The translations under genes and the position numbers were made by a program. Shown piece after piece: positions 43,236 to 54,545 of a DNA stretch of 64,000 nt. The notes beneath the pieces are model-generated. The model saw only the letters and a list, made by a program, of their open reading frames with translations. It did not search any database and had not been told where the DNA came from. Source of the DNA: Aricia agestis (Eukaryota > Arthropoda > Insecta > Lepidoptera > Lycaenidae). The stretch lies in assembly GCF_905147365.1 (NCBI RefSeq), contig NC_056407.1, forward strand, positions 12,214,001 through 12,278,000, read 5' to 3'. Within the stretch, counting starts at the first letter, position 1. Every line of letters begins with the position of its first letter.

Positions 43236-44996
43236 GACTTCAAAATTATGAAGATTGAGTACAGAAATAGTTGAGGTTTAGCCGAATTCGGAAAAAGGCA
43301 CTATTAGATAGGAAAATTATTTAATACTTTTTAGTTCATATTATAAGAATGTTATTATTGTTTTTACCTTGGAAGTCGGTTTTAATTTTTTGTTAAAAAT
43401 AATAATTTCAATCTTTTTAGTTACCTACTAACCATCGCGTAAGAAAATACTTCAACCCCTTAATATTATCTTAATCTTGGTAAATGCTTACAAGCCTACC
43501 CCAATTTATTTGACAAACTACTACAAAAGAAAGTCGACGGAGCCCCGCTACGCGGAGCTCCTATATCTGGGTGTTGTGGTCTAAGTTCCAACCCAACCTA
43601 ACCTACTTTTGGACTTTCTAGATTGTGTTTGTTTTTGTTTTGGCGGGGGGCTGCGCCCCCCCCCGTCCCCCCCCCCCCCTTCGGTATCCGTGGCTGAGTA
43701 GTTAAGTAAGACCCACTCATCACAGCCTTGAGATGCCTTAAAAATACTTCGTAAACATCAGAAAACAGATGATCTTATCTGAAGATTACGAAAATCTCAA
43801 ATGCGAATTTCTTCTAAATGGAGAGTTTTCTGGCGGTGGAAACGGTAAGTAGGAGTTTTTCTCACCCAAAACAATCCTCCTTAACCCATGTCACCAACAT
43901 TTAATTGACGTAGGTTCCTAAACCTTAGCCAAATTTTTCTAAGTATTTTCGCCATACTAACAAGGGTCACATTTCGGCCTGTCATTCGACAGGGGTTGAT
44001 TTTTGAGAAAAGTTTATCTGAGCTTTTTTGCTTCCCTTGGCGCCCCCTATCGATTGGTATAATAAAAGGGGTGGTCATAGGGGGCTGTATTTTTGTCGTC
44101 AAAATTTTTCTATTTTCGCCATACTAACGAGGTTGGTATATCGGCCTGTATCTGGCCGGGGGTTGATTTTTGAGAAAAGTTTATTTGAGCTTTCTTACTC
44201 CCCTTGGCGCCCCCTATCGATCGGTGTATTCAAAAAGGGTGGTTATAAGAGGTTAAAATTGTGACGAAAAATTTTTCTAAGTATTTTTTCCATAGTGCCC
44301 CGTTTCCTTCAATCCAACCCAAATGTTTGTTACTTATGTTCAATTTTGTGATACTTGAAATATTATGTACTTTGAAACAACATTATGAAACAACATTAAG
44401 TATATTTTTTTATATTAAAATCGCTTTGAAATATACCAAATAAATAAGGACATAACGTGATGACTGATGATATTTTATGGTCTTGTGTATATTATATTGT
44501 ATCCATATATTTACAAACATGTGAGTTGTGACATTGGTGACTCTGACATGGTAGTGATAAAGATGATGATGATAAATGTAATTTGCATAGTAGCATATGC
44601 TTTCAGTTCTTAAAACAACGCCTAAACCCCCAAACTTGTATCTATAAGGAATCCGGAGTTCTCTTAGTATCTTCCGAACCATAGTATACCTTGGTGCAAA
44701 ATCTTGCGTTTTGGTAGCATATGCTTAGGATGCTTCTCATAAAACCAATATCACCATATGATTCCATATAAATTTTGAGGAGTTCCCTCGATTACTCATT
44801 GATCCCATCATCAGCTCACCACTTTTTTTTTGTTTTCCACCAAATTGGAATGAAACCTAATATAACAAAACAAAAATTTTGAAAATCGGTTCACAAACGG
44901 CGGAGTAGTGGTCGAATATACAAAAAAAAAAAAAATAAAAAAAAAAATATCCACAGCCGAATATATAACCTCCTCATTTTTTGGAAGTCGGTTAAA
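43236..44996 (-). mobile_element. CGACTTCC composite, copy 3
   Basis: Reverse orientation. Starts in the fold-back spacer ('gacttcaaaattatgaag'), so only one arm is present; then 'ggagccccgctacgcgg', CTAACC run, C tract (about 43652-43680), exon-like segment (43769-43844), tandem units (43930-44280), (GAT)n remnant near 44562 and the left end 'ttttggaagtcggttaaa'. About 1.76 kb. Confidence 0.8.
43769..43844 (+). other. Exon-like segment in copy 3, frame open
   Basis: ATG then MILSEDYENLKCEF, ending GEFSGGGN, followed by GTAAGT (43845-43850) and preceded by 'cgtaaacatcagaaaacag'. Same boundaries as at 1971-2046; differences from copy 1 include Ala to Ser at residue 4, with the frame kept. Confidence 0.4.
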
Positions 44997-44999
44997 AAT

Positions 45000-45390
45000 G
45001 CTAATTGCACTTGTTGCAGCATTAACTATTAGCATAATAATAATAATATTAATGGACGCTTCACACCACGTCAGTCTGGCCCCGTGCTAAGTACCTGAAG
45101 CACTTTTGTTACGGGTACCAGACAACGGAAATATAATTAATACTTTTATACTATACATAAATATTTAAGATTTTTATTATGTGATACACATATTTAACAC
45201 ATCCATGGACCATGACCCAGAAACTTTGAAAACTTTTTCTTCCATTGACGGAATTCGAACCCGCAACCCCCGGCTTGAGCTACCAACGTGCTCACCACTG
45301 AGCCACAGAGTTCGTCTGCATTAACTATAATTAGCATATTATGCTAATAGTTAATGCTGCAGCATTAGCTATTAGCGATATTATAAGGAG
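45000..45390. repeat. 'gcattaactattagc' palindromic repeat split by a SINE
   Basis: 'gcagcattaactattagc' at 45017 is repeated after the SINE at 45318 and mirrored at 45342-45385 ('atgctaatagttaatgctgc', 'agcattagctattagc'), forming a hairpin-prone AT-rich block. Confidence 0.6.
45035..45317 (-). mobile_element. tRNA-like SINE (type A) with long target duplication
   Basis: (AAT)n tail at 45035-45052, body to the head 'gagttcgtc' at about 45317. The flanks 'gcattaactattagcat' (45019-45035) and 'gcattaactataattagcat' (45318-45337) are a duplication of 17-20 bp, as expected for LINE-driven retrotransposition. The B box is mutated (GAATTCGAAC on the plus strand). Confidence 0.85.
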
Positions 45391-45394
45391 GTGA

Positions 45395-45786
45395 TAATGA
45401 TGATGAATATGCAGCAAGTCTATGCGTTTTAAGTAACATGTGACCCGTGAGTTATCTTGTCAGTCTGACCGCTCACAGGTCAACGCAATTCTCTATCGTC
45501 TTCCTCGATCCTACGACGACGGGAGTTATCATATTATTATTGTTTGCATCTTATTTGTGTCCGTCTGTATGATGTTAGTACGTAAATACACTACGTATCT
45601 AAGTCTGTATGATGTTAGTACTTAGTAGATGAATACAGTATCTAAGGATATAGACATTGCGTGATATACCTTTCCGTGGTCTACTCTCATTTTCAATTTA
45701 TATTGTTATCCACCACTATCTCTATAATCTTAAATTGTAATAAATCATAATTAATATCCAATAACATTAGTCATATTTATTATGCA
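45395..45786. other. Single-copy DNA
   Basis: A 20-bp direct repeat 'aagtctgtatgatgttagta' echo is present: 'gtctgtatgatgttagta' at about 45563 and 45602. Nothing else. Confidence 0.5.
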
Positions 45787-46272
45787 CTAGAGATCGCCCA
45801 ATGGTCGAAATTCGACCTTAGTTTCAACGACATTAGGACTACTACCTATATTTTGTAAAAAAATATTGACTTTATCATATTTTTTTCAACTCTTGTCTCT
45901 GGGACTCACCTGATCTCAGACCGGCTGTGTAAGCATTGTCTATAGTATCTAAGATTCAATAAAAAAAACTATAATCTATTTTCAATTTGTCACTTTGTTG
46001 TCAACAGACTTCAACCATAAATAAAAGAGCACAATTCGTATGTATAAGCTTGTCACTCAAAAATCTGTCATTTTTCGTAGTGTGTGTTGTAGTGTGTGTA
46101 ATGTTTTATTTGTTAAAAAAATGTATGATAAAAGCATAATTTCAAAATAATATTAGCTCGATGCACTCCTTCACCATATAAACTATAACTGTGCAAAATT
46201 TCATTCACCTACGTTTCCCCATTTTTCGTCAAAAGGGATACAAAGTTTTTGGCTCACGGATTAATATATAGA
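45787..46272 (-). mobile_element. Hel-1 Helitron copy 4, complete
   Basis: CTAG 45787-45790 with A before it, hairpin, full body, 5' TCTATATATTAATCCG at 46272 followed on the plus strand by T. 486 bp; with 61135-61590 it gives the family consensus. Confidence 0.9.
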
Positions 46273-46349
46273 TTTGACAACAGTCTGTGGGAAGTGGCAA
46301 AGTATAATTACTTTTCCTCATTCCAATCCATTATTTTCTATGTATAAAG

Positions 46350-46690
46350 CAGGGGTCACCAATTAGTTTCGCTCGGGGTCCATTTTAAGAAATGAAATGA
46401 CCTTCGTGGTCCTCACATTTTATTTAAAAAAAATGAAACAAAGATAACTACGGAAATTATAAAATTATTTACATTATCGATGAAAAAAGTGTACCGTACC
46501 TAATTTTTTGTAGCTAACTATTATCTCTCTGATGTTTAGAGTGAAATTGGTGCAAGCTATTGATATAAAATCCTGGAGATGTTCATTAGTAAGTCGAGAC
46601 CGAAATTTATTTTTAACGAAGTTCATCTTCGAAAATGCTCGGTCCGCACACAATTATGGGTCGCCGCGGTCCGCCATTTAGTGACCCCTG
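46350..46690 (-). mobile_element. hAT element with transposase C-terminal remnant
   Basis: TIRs CAGGGGTCACcaa and AGTGACCCCTG; 8-bp target duplication GTATAAAG (46342-46349) and GTATAGAG (46691-46698), one mismatch. On the minus strand about 46494-46645 encodes an open stretch with KMNFVKNKFRSRLTNEHL, which I recognise as like the C-terminal part of hAT-family transposases of the GTF2IRD2/ZBED-related type. No catalytic region remains, so it is an internally deleted, dead copy. Confidence 0.8.
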
Positions 46691-46884
46691 GTATAGAGTA
46701 TATTACACAAAGGTCGAGGCAGAGGACGCTACTAGCACATACGGTATAATAATATAATAATCCGACCAAAATCACACACACACGTCTTATCAGAATATTG
46801 ACAGAAACCTTATCAAATATCGATGAAAAACTGTGCTGGTGCTGGTGCTAAGATGTTAGTGTAAATCTCTATATTAGCTCCATG

Positions 46885-47195
46885 GTGTAAACACCGCGTT
46901 ATCCTTGAAACCATCAAACGAGCCCGTCAAAATGAACAACTTTTTCTATGAGAACAATCCTCAACTGCAACTCAAAAAAATCCGTCTTCTTACCCATACA
47001 AATTGCCGATCCGGTATGGGTATGAAGACGGCATTTTTTTTGAGTTCCGGATCGGCAATTTGTATGGGACAAATTGCCGATCCGGTATGGGTATGAAGAC
47101 GGCATTTTTTTTTGAGTTCCCAGCATTGTTCTCAGGGAAAAAGTTGTTAATTTGGTGGGCTCATTTGATGGTTTCAAGGATAACGGTGTTTACAC
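46885..47195. mobile_element. Fold-back element with duplicated centre
   Basis: Arms 'gtgtaaacaccgcgttatcc' and 'ggataacggtgtttacac' continue through 'cttgaaaccatcaaa' and 'aacaactttttc'. In the centre, 'attgccgatccggtatggg' with 'atgaagacggcattttttt' occurs twice (about 47004 and 47074), and its complement 'ggatcggcaatttgtatgg' lies between. The three overlapping frames here are symmetric by-products. Confidence 0.8.
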
Positions 47196-47344
47196 TAACA
47201 CACTGTATAATAATAGCTCCCACACCGGTTTCTGTAACGGTGGCTAGTTTCATTGAAACCGGGCCAGCTACGTAGGAGTAATTTTATAGTGTCCAAGTGT
47301 GTACGCAGTACACAAGAGCACTCTCTATGCCTTTACTCTCATAA

Positions 47345-47552
47345 CCAAGTAGGACGGAAGACCGACACGACCGGCGAGAGATCAGGCGCAGGACCGACTT
47401 TTTACATGCCCATCCGACGCATAGATCATCTTACTTGTCAGACAATCGGGTGATCAGCCTGCATCAAACTTGGAAATAACATGTTTCCAACGCGGGAATC
47501 GAAACCTCCGAGTCACGAGCCGCGCTCTATACCTCTGGACCACGGAGGCGTT
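47345..47552 (-). mobile_element. tRNA-like SINE (type D)
   Basis: Minus strand: A-box-like TGGTCCAGAGG (about 47538), B-box-like GGTTTCGATTCCC (about 47503), then 'gcgttggaaacatgtt', 'atttccaagtttgatgc', 'gatcacccgattgtctg'. The 3' limit is uncertain. Confidence 0.65.
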
Positions 47553-47580
47553 CATATAATATTATGCTATTAAGTACTTA

Positions 47581-48060
47581 GGAGGAGTCCACACCGCCGT
47601 GTTTCCATACAAACGTTGTCCCCTGTTTCCTCCCTGGATAATGCCGGTAGAGTTATAATTTTTTTCCTGAATATCTATGGCCACTATTAGCATGCCCCTA
47701 TGTTTTGTTTTTTTTTCATAATTTTATTATTAAAAAAGATAAGAACGTCCAAAAACCTAAAAAATGGCCAGATTTTCCTCTGTGTTCAAACACGCAGTAA
47801 ACAAAACTGGCTAGAATATACAAAAAAAACATAGGAACACAGCTCAAGCCTTGCTTTAATTCTTAACGGAAAAGTACTTAAATCGGTTAAGTTTTGGAGA
47901 AGGAATCAGCGGACAACGAATCGAAGATTTTCTGTTCTTTTATTAGAACTTTTGTCGTGTTGTCTCTATCGCGCTCTGCGGTGGGAGACTTGAGATTGGT
48001 GAGACAGCAATACATTTTCAAATACCTATTTTCAATTTCTCTCGCCCTTGGTGTATCCTC
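47581..48060. mobile_element. TTAA MITE, copy 2
   Basis: GGAGGAGTCCACACC ... GGTGTATCCTC with CTTA (mutated TTAA) on the left and TTAA on the right. About 480 bp, closely similar to 20786-21270, with small indels in the A-rich centre. Confidence 0.8.
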
Positions 48061-48064
48061 TTAA

Positions 48065-48985
48065 GTATTATTTTGGCTTACGCCTATAAAATAAATACTG
48101 CCTTCTACTTCTACGCTCGATCGAAGACACGATGATGACGCTGTTATTTTCGTGCCGCCTCCACACGTCGTCCGCCACTGAAACATAATAAAAGAAATCT
48201 TGTAAAATCGGCAAACATCCTTTTACCACCGTGAATTATCTGAGAACCCTTTTTTACACTAAAACAAGACGGGAATTCAATTTGGGATCAAAAATAAGAT
48301 CCCGGCCAAAACACATTCCAATGAAAAATTTGGTTACATAGAAACTGCGGACTAAATTTAGTACTTATAACTTTCTCCTGACAGCCCAGTTTTTACTGCA
48401 GTGTCTAACCTATGCATTATGCAAAGTACCCTCTCTATGATAATTTTCCACTTGCTGATTAACTAATTATACAATATACATACTCGGCAGTTCAATACAC
48501 TCGCTACTAGGTACTAGAGATTATTCATGCATCAAAACTTGAACCCTTAAACATAATATTATAGTGTATAACTAGATTTCCTTTATCATACGGAAATCTG
48601 ATTTTTTTAACTAAGTCCTTTCCCTCAAAATATCCGATATCCGATAACATCGAGTATTATTGCTAGATGAAGAAAAAATTTGAACTAGGATAAGAAAATT
48701 CCGATCACTTTTTCTGCCCCTGTTCACACAATTTTTGTAATTACGTTTTTATAAAAAATATATTTAATTTTCTGGGTGAACTGACTACTTTTATAAAGAG
48801 TAATAATTAAATTTATAAAATAACAAATAATGTTGAATGAAAAGTGTTTTGTTTCCCAAATTCACCTACGACGTCTTTTAGGTTACGCGCGACCACTGCC
48901 TTTACAAAATAGCGCGCTCGCTTGAAGGTTAAAGAAAAGTTTTACGAACTTTTTTTATGTGCGTCTAATGAAATTGCGTTTAAAA
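48065..48985. other. Single-copy DNA
   Basis: No repeat recognised. Confidence 0.4.
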
Positions 48986-48987
48986 TA

Positions 48988-48988
48988 T

Positions 48989-49018
<30 letters not shown>
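48988..49018. repeat. (TA)n microsatellite
   Basis: About 30 bp of TA with one TT break, merging with the Hel-6 5' end. Confidence 0.9.
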
Positions 49019-49020
<2 letters not shown>

Positions 49021-49196
49021 AAACTCAAGGGTGACTGACTGACATGGTGAATGGTGATCTATCAACACACAGCCCAAACCACTGGACCGATCGGGCTGAA
49101 ATTTGGCACGAGGTATATGACGTAGGCATCCGTTAAGAAAGGATTTTGATCAATTCTACCTCCAAAGGGTTAAAATAGGGGATGAAAGTTTGTATA
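49010..49196 (+). mobile_element. Hel-6 Helitron, 3' truncated
   Basis: 'tatataaaactcaagggtg', 'gactgactgacatgg', 'ccactggaccgatcggg', 'gtaggcatccgttaag'; stops after 'gtttgtatata'. The hairpin and CTAG are missing. Confidence 0.7.
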
Positions 49197-49267
49197 TAAC
49201 AATTAGACATCGGATTATATGCATGATCAAAGTGCCGAAATATGCATGCAAATATAATAATAATAAT

Positions 49268-49508
49268 TTGACGACGAAGCGCGTTTTCAAATCCCACCAA
49301 CGGAACAAAAAGTTCCTGGGTCATGGATGTGTATTAAATATGTGTATACCTATAATATAATAAAAATCTTAAATATATGTATAGTATAAAAGTATTAAAT
49401 ATATTTCCGTTGTCTGGTACCCGTAACACAAGTCCTTCAGGTACTTACCACGGGGCCAGACTGACGTGGTGTAAAGCGTCCATAGGTATTTATTATTATT
49501 ATTATTTT
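49268..49508 (+). mobile_element. tRNA-like SINE (type A), internally deleted
   Basis: Head 'ttgacgac' then directly 'gaagcgcgttttcaaatcc' (decayed B box), so the A box is gone. Body intact to 'gtccataggtatt' with a (TTA)n tail. Confidence 0.75.
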
Positions 49509-49528
49509 AAAACATTTATTTATAAATA

Positions 49529-50583
49529 CTAGAGATCGCCCAATGGTCGAAATTCGACCTTAGTTTCAACGACATTAGGACTATATTTTGTAAAAAATAT
49601 TGTTACGTGCTAGGGTTCGAAGGATTTGGAGAGAAAGACCTGCTGACTCTCTTGAAGACTTTATTCACTAAGTCTAGGCCACACAAGCACACACTAGGTC
49701 ACAACACTTAGCACTAAGTCCAAACACTCATCACCAGGTCCAATCACTAAGCACTATCACTGTCCTAGGTCGTAGCCAAGTCGAAGGTTTCACTGTTGAT
49801 CACTTATTGTCAGTCCGAAATCGCCTTGATGATCGCTCGAACCGAACTGAACTGCCGGGCCGTCTACCTGCGGCTTTTTATATGGCGAGACGAACTCCAG
49901 AAAGTTCCCGATACACGTAAACAAGTAAACAAGTGTGGGAACTTTCTAGGAGGCTCGAGCATGTACCACAATAAACATAAACAACTAAACACGTAAACAA
50001 AATAAACCGGTAAACAAGTATTGGTTTTATAGAAGGTTCGAGTATGTACTTGCGCACCTCATGCCATCTAGTATTGAGTAGGGGATTTATGTTGCCTGTG
50101 TTCCCTCGGTAAGTTTCGCTGGTTTGTCGCTAGATGGCACTACGTGTCCGTATACCATGTACCGTAACACTATTGACTTTATCATATATTTTTTTCAACT
50201 CTTGTCTCTGGGACTTAGCTGATCTCAGACTGGCCATGTAAGCATTGTCTAATAGTATCTGAGATTCAATAAAAAAACTATAATCCATTTTCTATTTTTC
50301 AACTTGTTGTCAACAGACCATAATAAAAGAGAACCATAAATAAAAGAGTATAATTCATATGTATAGGCTTGTCACTCAAAAATCTGTCAATTCTCATGTG
50401 TGTGTCTTGTAGTGTGTGTAATGTTTTATTTGTTAAAAAAATGTATGATAAAAGTATAATTTCAAAATAATATTAGCTCGATGCACTCCTTCACCGTATA
50501 AATTATAACTGTGCAAAATTTCATGTACCTACATTTCCCCATTTTTCGTAAAAAAGTTTTTCGTTCGCGTATTAATATTATGA
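49529..50583 (-). mobile_element. Hel-1 Helitron copy 5, split by a solo LTR
   Basis: CTAG 49529-49532 with A before it; Hel-1 sequence stops at 'tttgtaaaaaatat' (49600) and resumes at 50170 with 'ctattgactttatcat', matching other copies. 5' end near 50583 is worn. Confidence 0.85.
49601..50169. mobile_element. Solo LTR, 569 bp
   Basis: TGTTACG at the left and CGTAACA at the right, the short inverted TG...CA ends of Ty3/gypsy-type LTRs. Flanking ATAT (49597-49600) and CTAT (50170-50173) are a 4-bp duplication with one mismatch. 'ctttttatatggcg' near 49875 may be its TATA box. No primer-binding site, coding region or second LTR, so internal recombination probably removed the body. Lepidopteran LTRs differ widely, so the gypsy call is from the termini only. 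Confidence 0.75.
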
Positions 50584-50776
50584 CGATGATGATTATTCTT
50601 ATTGTTCTACTTATATCTAAGCCAAAAATACTTGACCTCTGGTGAAATTTTTAGATACGTGATAATACTGTGCGGCATAAAACTTGCACTCTACGAGAAC
50701 ATTTTGTGCCAAGAATGCGTCTATAATTGTGAAGGGTATATAGGATGAAAGTAATTTTGATACATATTACAATGTA
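50584..50776. other. Short single-copy spacer
   Basis: Nothing recognised. Confidence 0.4.
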
Positions 50777-50778
50777 TA

Positions 50779-51868
50779 TGTCGCAGCTAACTGCTTAAAA
50801 TAATCGTTCAATCAAACAGCTAGCCCTTTGACTGAACTGAGCCCTTTGAACTATTCAAATTTCAATCACACGTCTAGCTTTTTAATTGAGTATTTGAGTT
50901 GCTCAAAACGTTCAACACGTCTACAGCTGATACAAAAGCTTACAATATGGCGTAAACTAGCCGTTGTTGTTGGTTGTTTCAAGATATTTTTTCGAAAAGA
51001 AAGTAGTAAGTACTTATACGTTACAAGTGTTATTTAAGAGACCAAAATTATTGGGGCACATACGAGTGATACGAGAATAAATATTATTACGAACATATAA
51101 AAATATTATGTAATTTCTTGCTTCGTAAATTTTGAGTTTGTAATTTTTGGCTTGGTGCTATTAAGATTATTATAATAATAATATTGTGTTTACATTTTTA
51201 ATTATTTTATCAAACTTTTGGTCACCCCTTAAACTTAATCCAAGAATAATGAATAATCTACCTGTGAAGACTTGTAATTGGCTTTTCGTTTTCTATAATT
51301 TAGAGTAAACTAGCTGTTGTGATAGCGACAACGGTTGTGCGATGTAGGAGACGTACAGCACCATCTATTATGACTTTTTGGAACTAACTTAATTTGAACG
51401 AATTTACGCATAAACACCCCCTTACAACCCATTTTTCCAGTTAAAAAATAGCCTATGTCCTTTCTCAAGCTTTAGCTGTGTACAAAATTTCATTACAATC
51501 GGTACAGTAGTTTTGGCGTGAAAGCGAGACAGACAAACAGAAATACTAACGCATTTATAATTATATTAGTATAGATTTAATATAGTTAGCTGTAAGCCCA
51601 CCAAACATGATAAAATAAAATAAAATAATTTTCCAAGAAATTAAAAAAACTTTCCTATTCTCTCAATTAATATATTAAACTAACGGTCACCTTAGTGAAT
51701 TTGCCATTTAACCAGTTAGCTAAGCATCATTTAGCTGAACTGTTGAACGTTGAAGTCAACAATTCGGCTAAACGACGCGAATAGCCACGTGATTGAATGG
51801 CGTTGTTCAGTCAAAGGGCTAGCACTGCTGTTTGATGGAACGGCTGTTTTAGCCAGTTGGCTGCGACA
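50779..51868. mobile_element. 1,090-bp TIR element
   Basis: 'tgtcgcagctaactgctt' at the left mirrors 'agccagttggctgcgaca' at the right, over about 70 bp including 'gctagccctttgactgaac'. TA on both sides (50777-50778, 51869-51870). Subterminal regions keep 'ttagct', 'gttgaac' and 'gttcaac' inverted motifs. The interior has no transposase; a Helitron is inserted at 51310. The 69-codon frame at 50828-51037 overlaps the arm and is not a gene. Confidence 0.8.
51310..51575 (-). mobile_element. Hel-7 Helitron nested in the TIR element
   Basis: CTAG 51310-51313 with A before it, hairpin 'gttgt(gatagc)gacaac', body 'gtacaaaatttcattac' and 'cagtagttttggcgtga', 5' TCTATACTAATATAAT at 51575. 266 bp. Confidence 0.8.
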
Positions 51869-51870
51869 TA

Positions 51871-53165
51871 ATATTATTATTATACAATCATAGATATTGA
51901 AATAAATCTGGAATGTGGGAGTGACCTCTAAATGATTATTTTCGGTTCGATAAGAAATGTCGCGGAATATACCTGTCGCTGGCGCAGCGCGTTATAGTCC
52001 AAGAGCTAAAGATAAATTCTATAACCCTACAAATAAATGCATTTTTTTAAGAAATAAAGTTTCATTTATTTTGTAATTTGTATCAAATTACTTTGTTTCT
52101 CAAATAAAATATTGTCAATATAATAAGTTTTCGAATATTTTTTATGCATAATACTAAAAAGGTTGCATGAAACTATAATTAATATTGTACTTTTTAGCAT
52201 ACATATATTTGGTTATTTGCCCAATTATTTTGTAAAATTGTTCGTAATGTACCAAAAAGGGTGAAATTTGTAAAAATTATATATTTTTTTAAAAATAATT
52301 GAAATATAAACTTTTTTCGACGTTATAGAAATCCTAAAAAATTCAGACCTCCGACTAAGCTATTTTAGAATACGGCGCTATAAAAATTTTACTTCACGAT
52401 GAAAACTTTCGGATGAATATAAATAATAAACTATCTATCTTGAAAATCTTTCTACTTTAATCTTTAACTGGCTTAACTTTATTTTCATTTCAATTTATTT
52501 ACCATTGTGTCACTTGCCAGTTAATAAAGTGAAATAAAAAAAATATATCTATTGAGCATGGACACTAAACATCGTGGTTGTGAATGCACAGTGTATTCCA
52601 AATTCAAACTGTCTACATTACTCCTGCAAGTATAATATAGGCAAAAATGCATTTCATCCCTTTGAAGTGCTGACAGGACATACAATTCAAACAGTTCATA
52701 AAACCGTCGCTTCAATGTGTCAGTGGTTCACGGGGCATATTAATAATGGTGTTCGCGGGTTGACACTCAAATTTATACGGGCGTAACGGTTCTATATGCA
52801 TCATGCTCAGCCGTGAAATTCGGTTAAGTATGTATTTTGGATGGAGTCCAAAACAATTAGTGCAGTTATAGTGTAGAACGAAAGCGGCGAAATTGACTGA
52901 AACAACGTTATAGTTAGTTTTATCAAGTACAACTATTTTATATTTTGTTGGATTCGCGAATAAAAAACATTGTTTATTTGTTTCGAGACGTTTTAATGAC
53001 ACAAAAAATTGGACGCGCGCCACGCGATGGAACTTTATTTGTGTCAACGTGTCAGATGATTTATAAGATTCTCGCTATAAGCACCTTGATAAATCAAAGG
53101 AAATTCTTCTTATTGTTGAGTGTCAAAATTTAATAAAATTTCCGGCGGATATTTCAAAACCTCTG
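51871..53165. other. Single-copy AT-rich DNA
   Basis: No dispersed repeat. Frames at 52521-53047 overlap on both strands without any supporting feature. Confidence 0.4.
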
Positions 53166-53166
53166 A

Positions 53167-53432
53167 GGCTTCGTCCACATTTGTATCATTTGCGCGATCA
53201 GATCTCCGATCAGAGCTCCGTCGCGTATCATCGAAGCGTATCAAAATGATACGCGTATCATGATACGCCCCGCGTATCTTATACGTGTCGTATCAAATAC
53301 GCGCATGATCGGCAGAATGATCTAATAGGCGTCGACACTATGATACGCATACTTGATACGGCGCGATGATCGCGACGGAGATCTGATTGGAGATCTGATC
53401 GCGCAAATGATACAAATGTGGACGCACCTTTA
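53167..53432. mobile_element. Fold-back MITE (GGGTGCGTCC), copy 2
   Basis: 'cgtccacatttgtatcat' pairs with 'atgatacaaatgtggacg'. The interior has several copies of 'gtatcatgatacg' and 'cgcgtatc', and it shows the uninterrupted 'ccgatcagagctccgtcg' where copy 1 carries a 203-bp insertion. Confidence 0.8.
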
Positions 53433-53434
53433 CA

Positions 53435-54000
53435 GTATTATTTTCATATATCTAATTACCTAATGTGCCTTATTTCAATAGAATTGATGAAATAATGCCT
53501 AGTCAAAATGGTTTTTAGATACCAACCAACGCTCGAAAGATATACGACTGCACATCAGCAAAGTTATTTCATTCAAGCATAAAACTTTCATGAGATTTAA
53601 AGTGAACTATTTAAAAAATCATGAAAATATTATGCCATAATAAAGTTCCAAGCTTGCAAGATTAAGCGCTTGACCAATTGAGCTTTCCCCGCCTTTTGAT
53701 GAGGTAATCAAATATTTACGTCCAGCCGCTTTAGAATGTATTAAATATTAAAACTTAGATATATTTACCTCCAGCGAGCTTGCAACTTTTTTATTTCCTG
53801 AAAAATATTCACGTTAAAAAGTTTCTAAAGAACTTTGCACTTAAACATCCTTGTAGACGAATTCATCAAAATGAAAGACTGAGTTTAACCGGAATAGAAA
53901 ACTTTGACGAACGTTATTTTACTTAAAATATGTGTAACATCTCGATTTAGTATTTAATACTAATTCTGATAAACAAATTGACAGGTTTAAGCTGAATACA
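53435..54000. other. Single-copy DNA
   Basis: Nothing recognised. Confidence 0.4.
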
Positions 54001-54185
54001 TCCTACCTTAATATTATAAAGGCGAAAGTTTGGATGTATGTATGTATGGATATATGGATGTTTGTTACTCTTTCATCCAAAGACTACGGAACGGATTTTA
54101 ATGAAACTTTACAATAATGTAGCTTTACAATAAAATTGTAGCCTATGTGTTATTCTGATGTATATCAGAATAACATATTATACAA
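54001..54185 (+). mobile_element. Hel-8 5' fragment
   Basis: TCCTACCTTAATATTATAAAG at the first base, (GTAT/GGAT)n tract, 'tttaatgaaactttacaat' and 'gcctatgtgttattctgat'; the same 5' end bounds the chimeras at 30262 and 59712. 3' part missing. Confidence 0.7.
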
Positions 54186-54545
54186 AAAAGGTAAGCGTGA
54201 AAACAATCATTGAAAGTCAAGTTGAATACACAGGGTATTATGAGCTCTTAAATCCATTCACTTTACGTCCTTATACAGTCAGTAGCTTAGCTAATTGAAG
54301 ACCCAAATTTTTAACACGAGTCCATTATAGAATGGTATAATTATAGCTGGCATTCTAAGATGAATCGTAGATTGTATGAATGAATGAGGTTGGTGTCTGG
54401 CAACTAGCCCAATTCAAGACTTTAATACATTTAAATGTAATATTATCATCCCTATATACATTGCGACAGGGAAATAAACAATCAAGGATTATATGGGATA
54501 TGAATGACCACTCGACTTATCGTATACAGCTAGCTGTGCTCAGAT
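54186..54545. other. Single-copy DNA
   Basis: Nothing recognised. Confidence 0.35.

Noticed and set aside
48988..49018. TATA promoter
   Set aside because: Simple (TA)n repeat at a Helitron end.
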